Source: Acorus gramineus
Lineage: Eukaryota; Streptophyta; Magnoliopsida; Acorales; Acoraceae
Reading direction: 5' to 3'
NCBI GenBank assembly: GCA_030737835.1
Contig: CM060847.1
Coordinates: 21,292,433 to 21,356,432, forward strand
DNA: 64,000 nt
Shown: positions 62,080 through 64,000 of the stretch, in pieces
How positions within the stretch are numbered: the stretch's first letter is position 1
How the letters are laid out: every line of letters starts with the position of its first letter
Notes under the pieces: generated by a model
What the model was told of the DNA's origin: nothing
What the model saw: the letters and a program-made list of their open reading frames with translations, nothing else
The model's database searches: none
Made by a program: the position numbers and the translations under genes

Positions 62080-63239
62080 AGAACATTCATGATTTTTTTT
62101 TTTTTTTATGGTAGGCATATATCATGTTTATATTATGATTAGAGCAAATGCCCCAAAGGGAAATTACAAAGTAGCAGCCCTTAAAGGGCTAGACCAAGTC
62201 GCAATAGAGGAGAGCTCTACCAATAACCGGTCAAAGAAATTACATCACCTCTGTTATTCCTCGATAACGAATTTACCCCTATCATAACAAACCCATGTAG
62301 CCCCGCAAATGTTGTTTCCCACATCTTAATAAAGTTTATAACCATCTCTCAAATGTTCTCGATATACACCCGCGAACTGCAAAAGACAACATGATTCTGA
62401 GTTAGCCGGATTGCCTAAACCACAGCTGGGATGAAAGTTCGAGAAGCCTTCGCTTTGTGGCTGCGATAACCTCATGCCGCCATCACCTTACCAGCCTCCT
62501 CCCACATGCCCTAAAGGGACGAAAAGGAGTTGAACATGCCCGTGGCCCCCCGGAGCAGCCTCCAAATCTGAGAAGCAATAGGACAAGTCACCAGAAGGTG
62601 TTCCGTTGTCTCTTCAGCACCATGACACATCGGACAGCGGGTATCCACCTGTTCTGCCCATTTCGCTCTGTAAGATTGGTTAGTAGTCTGTTTTGGTACA
62701 TCAACCAAGAGAAAACTTTGACCTTCAAAGGGACTTTAGGTTTCCAAATCTGAGCAGCCTTTTGAGTGGTGTCTTGCACAGAAGGACAGTCTCTCCTCCA
62801 CCAATCATATCCCTTCTGAACAGATTATCCCTGACGGGGTTGGGGACACCAAACCACAGCATCTGAGACCCCTTCCTAGAGAGTCAACCTGCAGGATATC
62901 AAGCAAATTCTGTCAGCACAATCACCTCCTCATCACACAAATTGCGCCGAAGTCTTAACTTCTCGAACCCGGCCACATTTGCTTTTGGATAGCTCAAAAA
63001 TGCTGGTGTAACGATCCTTCAAAGCACTGTCACCCAGCTATATGTTGTGCCAAAACAGGATTGAGGAACCATTCCCCACTGTCCAACCTATAGCCGATAA
63101 TATTGACTCCATGAGGAGCAAGATTTCTGACCAGATTCGGGACAATCTAGGAGAGGGGATTGGAAATCTGTTGGAAAACTCACCACTGCACCGATGCCGT
63201 ACTTCAAATTTTGTTAGGAGAGAGAACATTCATGATTTT
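62080..63239 (-). mobile_element. 5'-truncated LINE with 17-bp target duplication
   Basis: AGAACATTCATGATTTT occurs at 62080-62096 and 63223-63239. Between them, on the minus strand, is a LINE 3' part: RIWSEILLLMESILSAIGW and GNGSSILFWHN, then KPKVPLKVKVFSW and the zf-RVT pattern CPMCHGAEETTEHLLVTC, ending in a poly(A) tail (T run 62097-62107). Frames are shifted. The clear duplication shows insertion by target-primed reverse transcription. Confidence 0.88.
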
Positions 63240-64000
63240 GTTGGGAGGATTTTGATCATTTGAGATAAGGCATATTTTGCTGCACGTAATCACTTCAATA
63301 GAACTTTAATTCCTGAGGTCATGATCACTAGGGGAAAAGGCTCAATTCTCATGACCAATACTTTGTTGCCTCCTTATCAATCTTCTACACATTGGGTTCT
63401 TGCAAAAAATCTATTCAAGCTTTGTGTGGAGAATCCCTCATTTTCATAAATTCTACATGAAGCTGTTATAAGGAACCTTCAAATTCATGGCTAATTATTG
63501 TATTTGCTTTTAAAGTGGAAATGCTGACAGTCCATCAACGAGAGTTCTTTTATTATTATTATTCTTCATGTGCTACATTTGTTTATCTATAGTATCTAGG
63601 ATAATGAACTCATTTACCTCTGGTTCACTTTCATAGTTTCAAGATTTGCTGACTGCCTCCATACCAAAAAAAACAAAAAAAAACAAGGATTTGCTTACTG
63701 CCTTAAAAATAATGGATTTATAGAGAGAGATCAAAATATAAATTCATGGACCAATTCTTTAAATATGTTTTTTTTTTTTTTTTTTTAAATTTACTTTGAC
63801 CTTCCATGCTGTGTTCAATTTGACGAAAGAAACAGAGAATTGATAAATGTATTATACCACATTTTAAAATGATTTTTTAAAAATTTACCTGGAAATTTCT
63901 TCCCCCACTTTTACTCCAAATTTTAAAAACGAGGTTTATCATATTATTAATAAAAAACTACATTCAAAAATTAGATTTTATAGCTTTTACATATTTTTAC
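63240..64000. other. AT-rich, nothing recognised
   Basis: Contains A- and T-rich runs (63665-63685, 63769-63786) and no convincing frame. Confidence 0.5.

Noticed and set aside
1-64000. A new multi-gene defence or biosynthetic system
   Set aside because: The four host genes are unrelated, widely spaced plant genes; everything else is repeats or degenerate mobile elements. No cluster logic was seen.

Overview
This window is nuclear DNA of a flowering plant. The evidence is intron-split genes with GT-AG borders, a PLS-class pentatricopeptide gene, plant organelle-directed proteins, and dense plant transposable elements: Ty1/copia, a Ty3/gypsy-type LTR, LINEs, and MULE-like, hAT-like and PIF/Harbinger elements. 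GC-rich first exons hint at a monocot, but this is only a guess. No CRISPR array, operon or prokaryotic system is present.

Four host genes can be rebuilt. (1) Minus strand, 1896-8202: an eight-exon mitochondrial carrier of 312 aa that closely matches the basic amino acid carrier BAC1; all exon joins keep frame. (2) Plus strand, 13991-16613: a PPR gene of the PLS class with an E-type C terminus, broken by at least two frameshifts. (3) Plus strand, 21996-23831: a three-exon, 518-aa arginine/serine-rich protein with a 27-aa tandem repeat. (4) Plus strand, 34982-61100: a seven-exon, 383-aa organelle-type PrmA-like (ribosomal protein L11) methyltransferase. Its coding exons total about 1.15 kb but are spread over 26 kb because introns 3 and 4 are filled with mobile elements.

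Region by region: 1-1895 holds tandem repeats and a hAT-like element. 8203-13990 is AT-rich with a MULE-like element (8623-10667, 9-bp target duplication) and two MITEs. 16990-17445 is a copia relic. 18203-21137 looks like a long solo LTR with a very GC-rich minisatellite, followed by a hAT-like element. 23832-34981 has no recognised host gene, but carries LINE pieces, a 2.5-kb MULE-like element packed with TGTAAC/GTTACA motifs, and foldback elements. 61101-64000 has a MITE and a 5'-truncated LINE with a clear target duplication.

The most striking part is intron 4 of the PrmA-like gene (41206-59474, 18.3 kb). Two copia elements of one family sit head to head, 128 bp apart. The plus-strand one is split by a 3.6-kb PIF/Harbinger-type element with TAA duplication and by a 2.2-kb LTR element that encodes only a degenerate aspartic-protease-like domain. 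All four insertions keep readable target duplications, so the order of events can be read. The intron transcript would contain a multi-kilobase inverted repeat inside an apparently intact gene.
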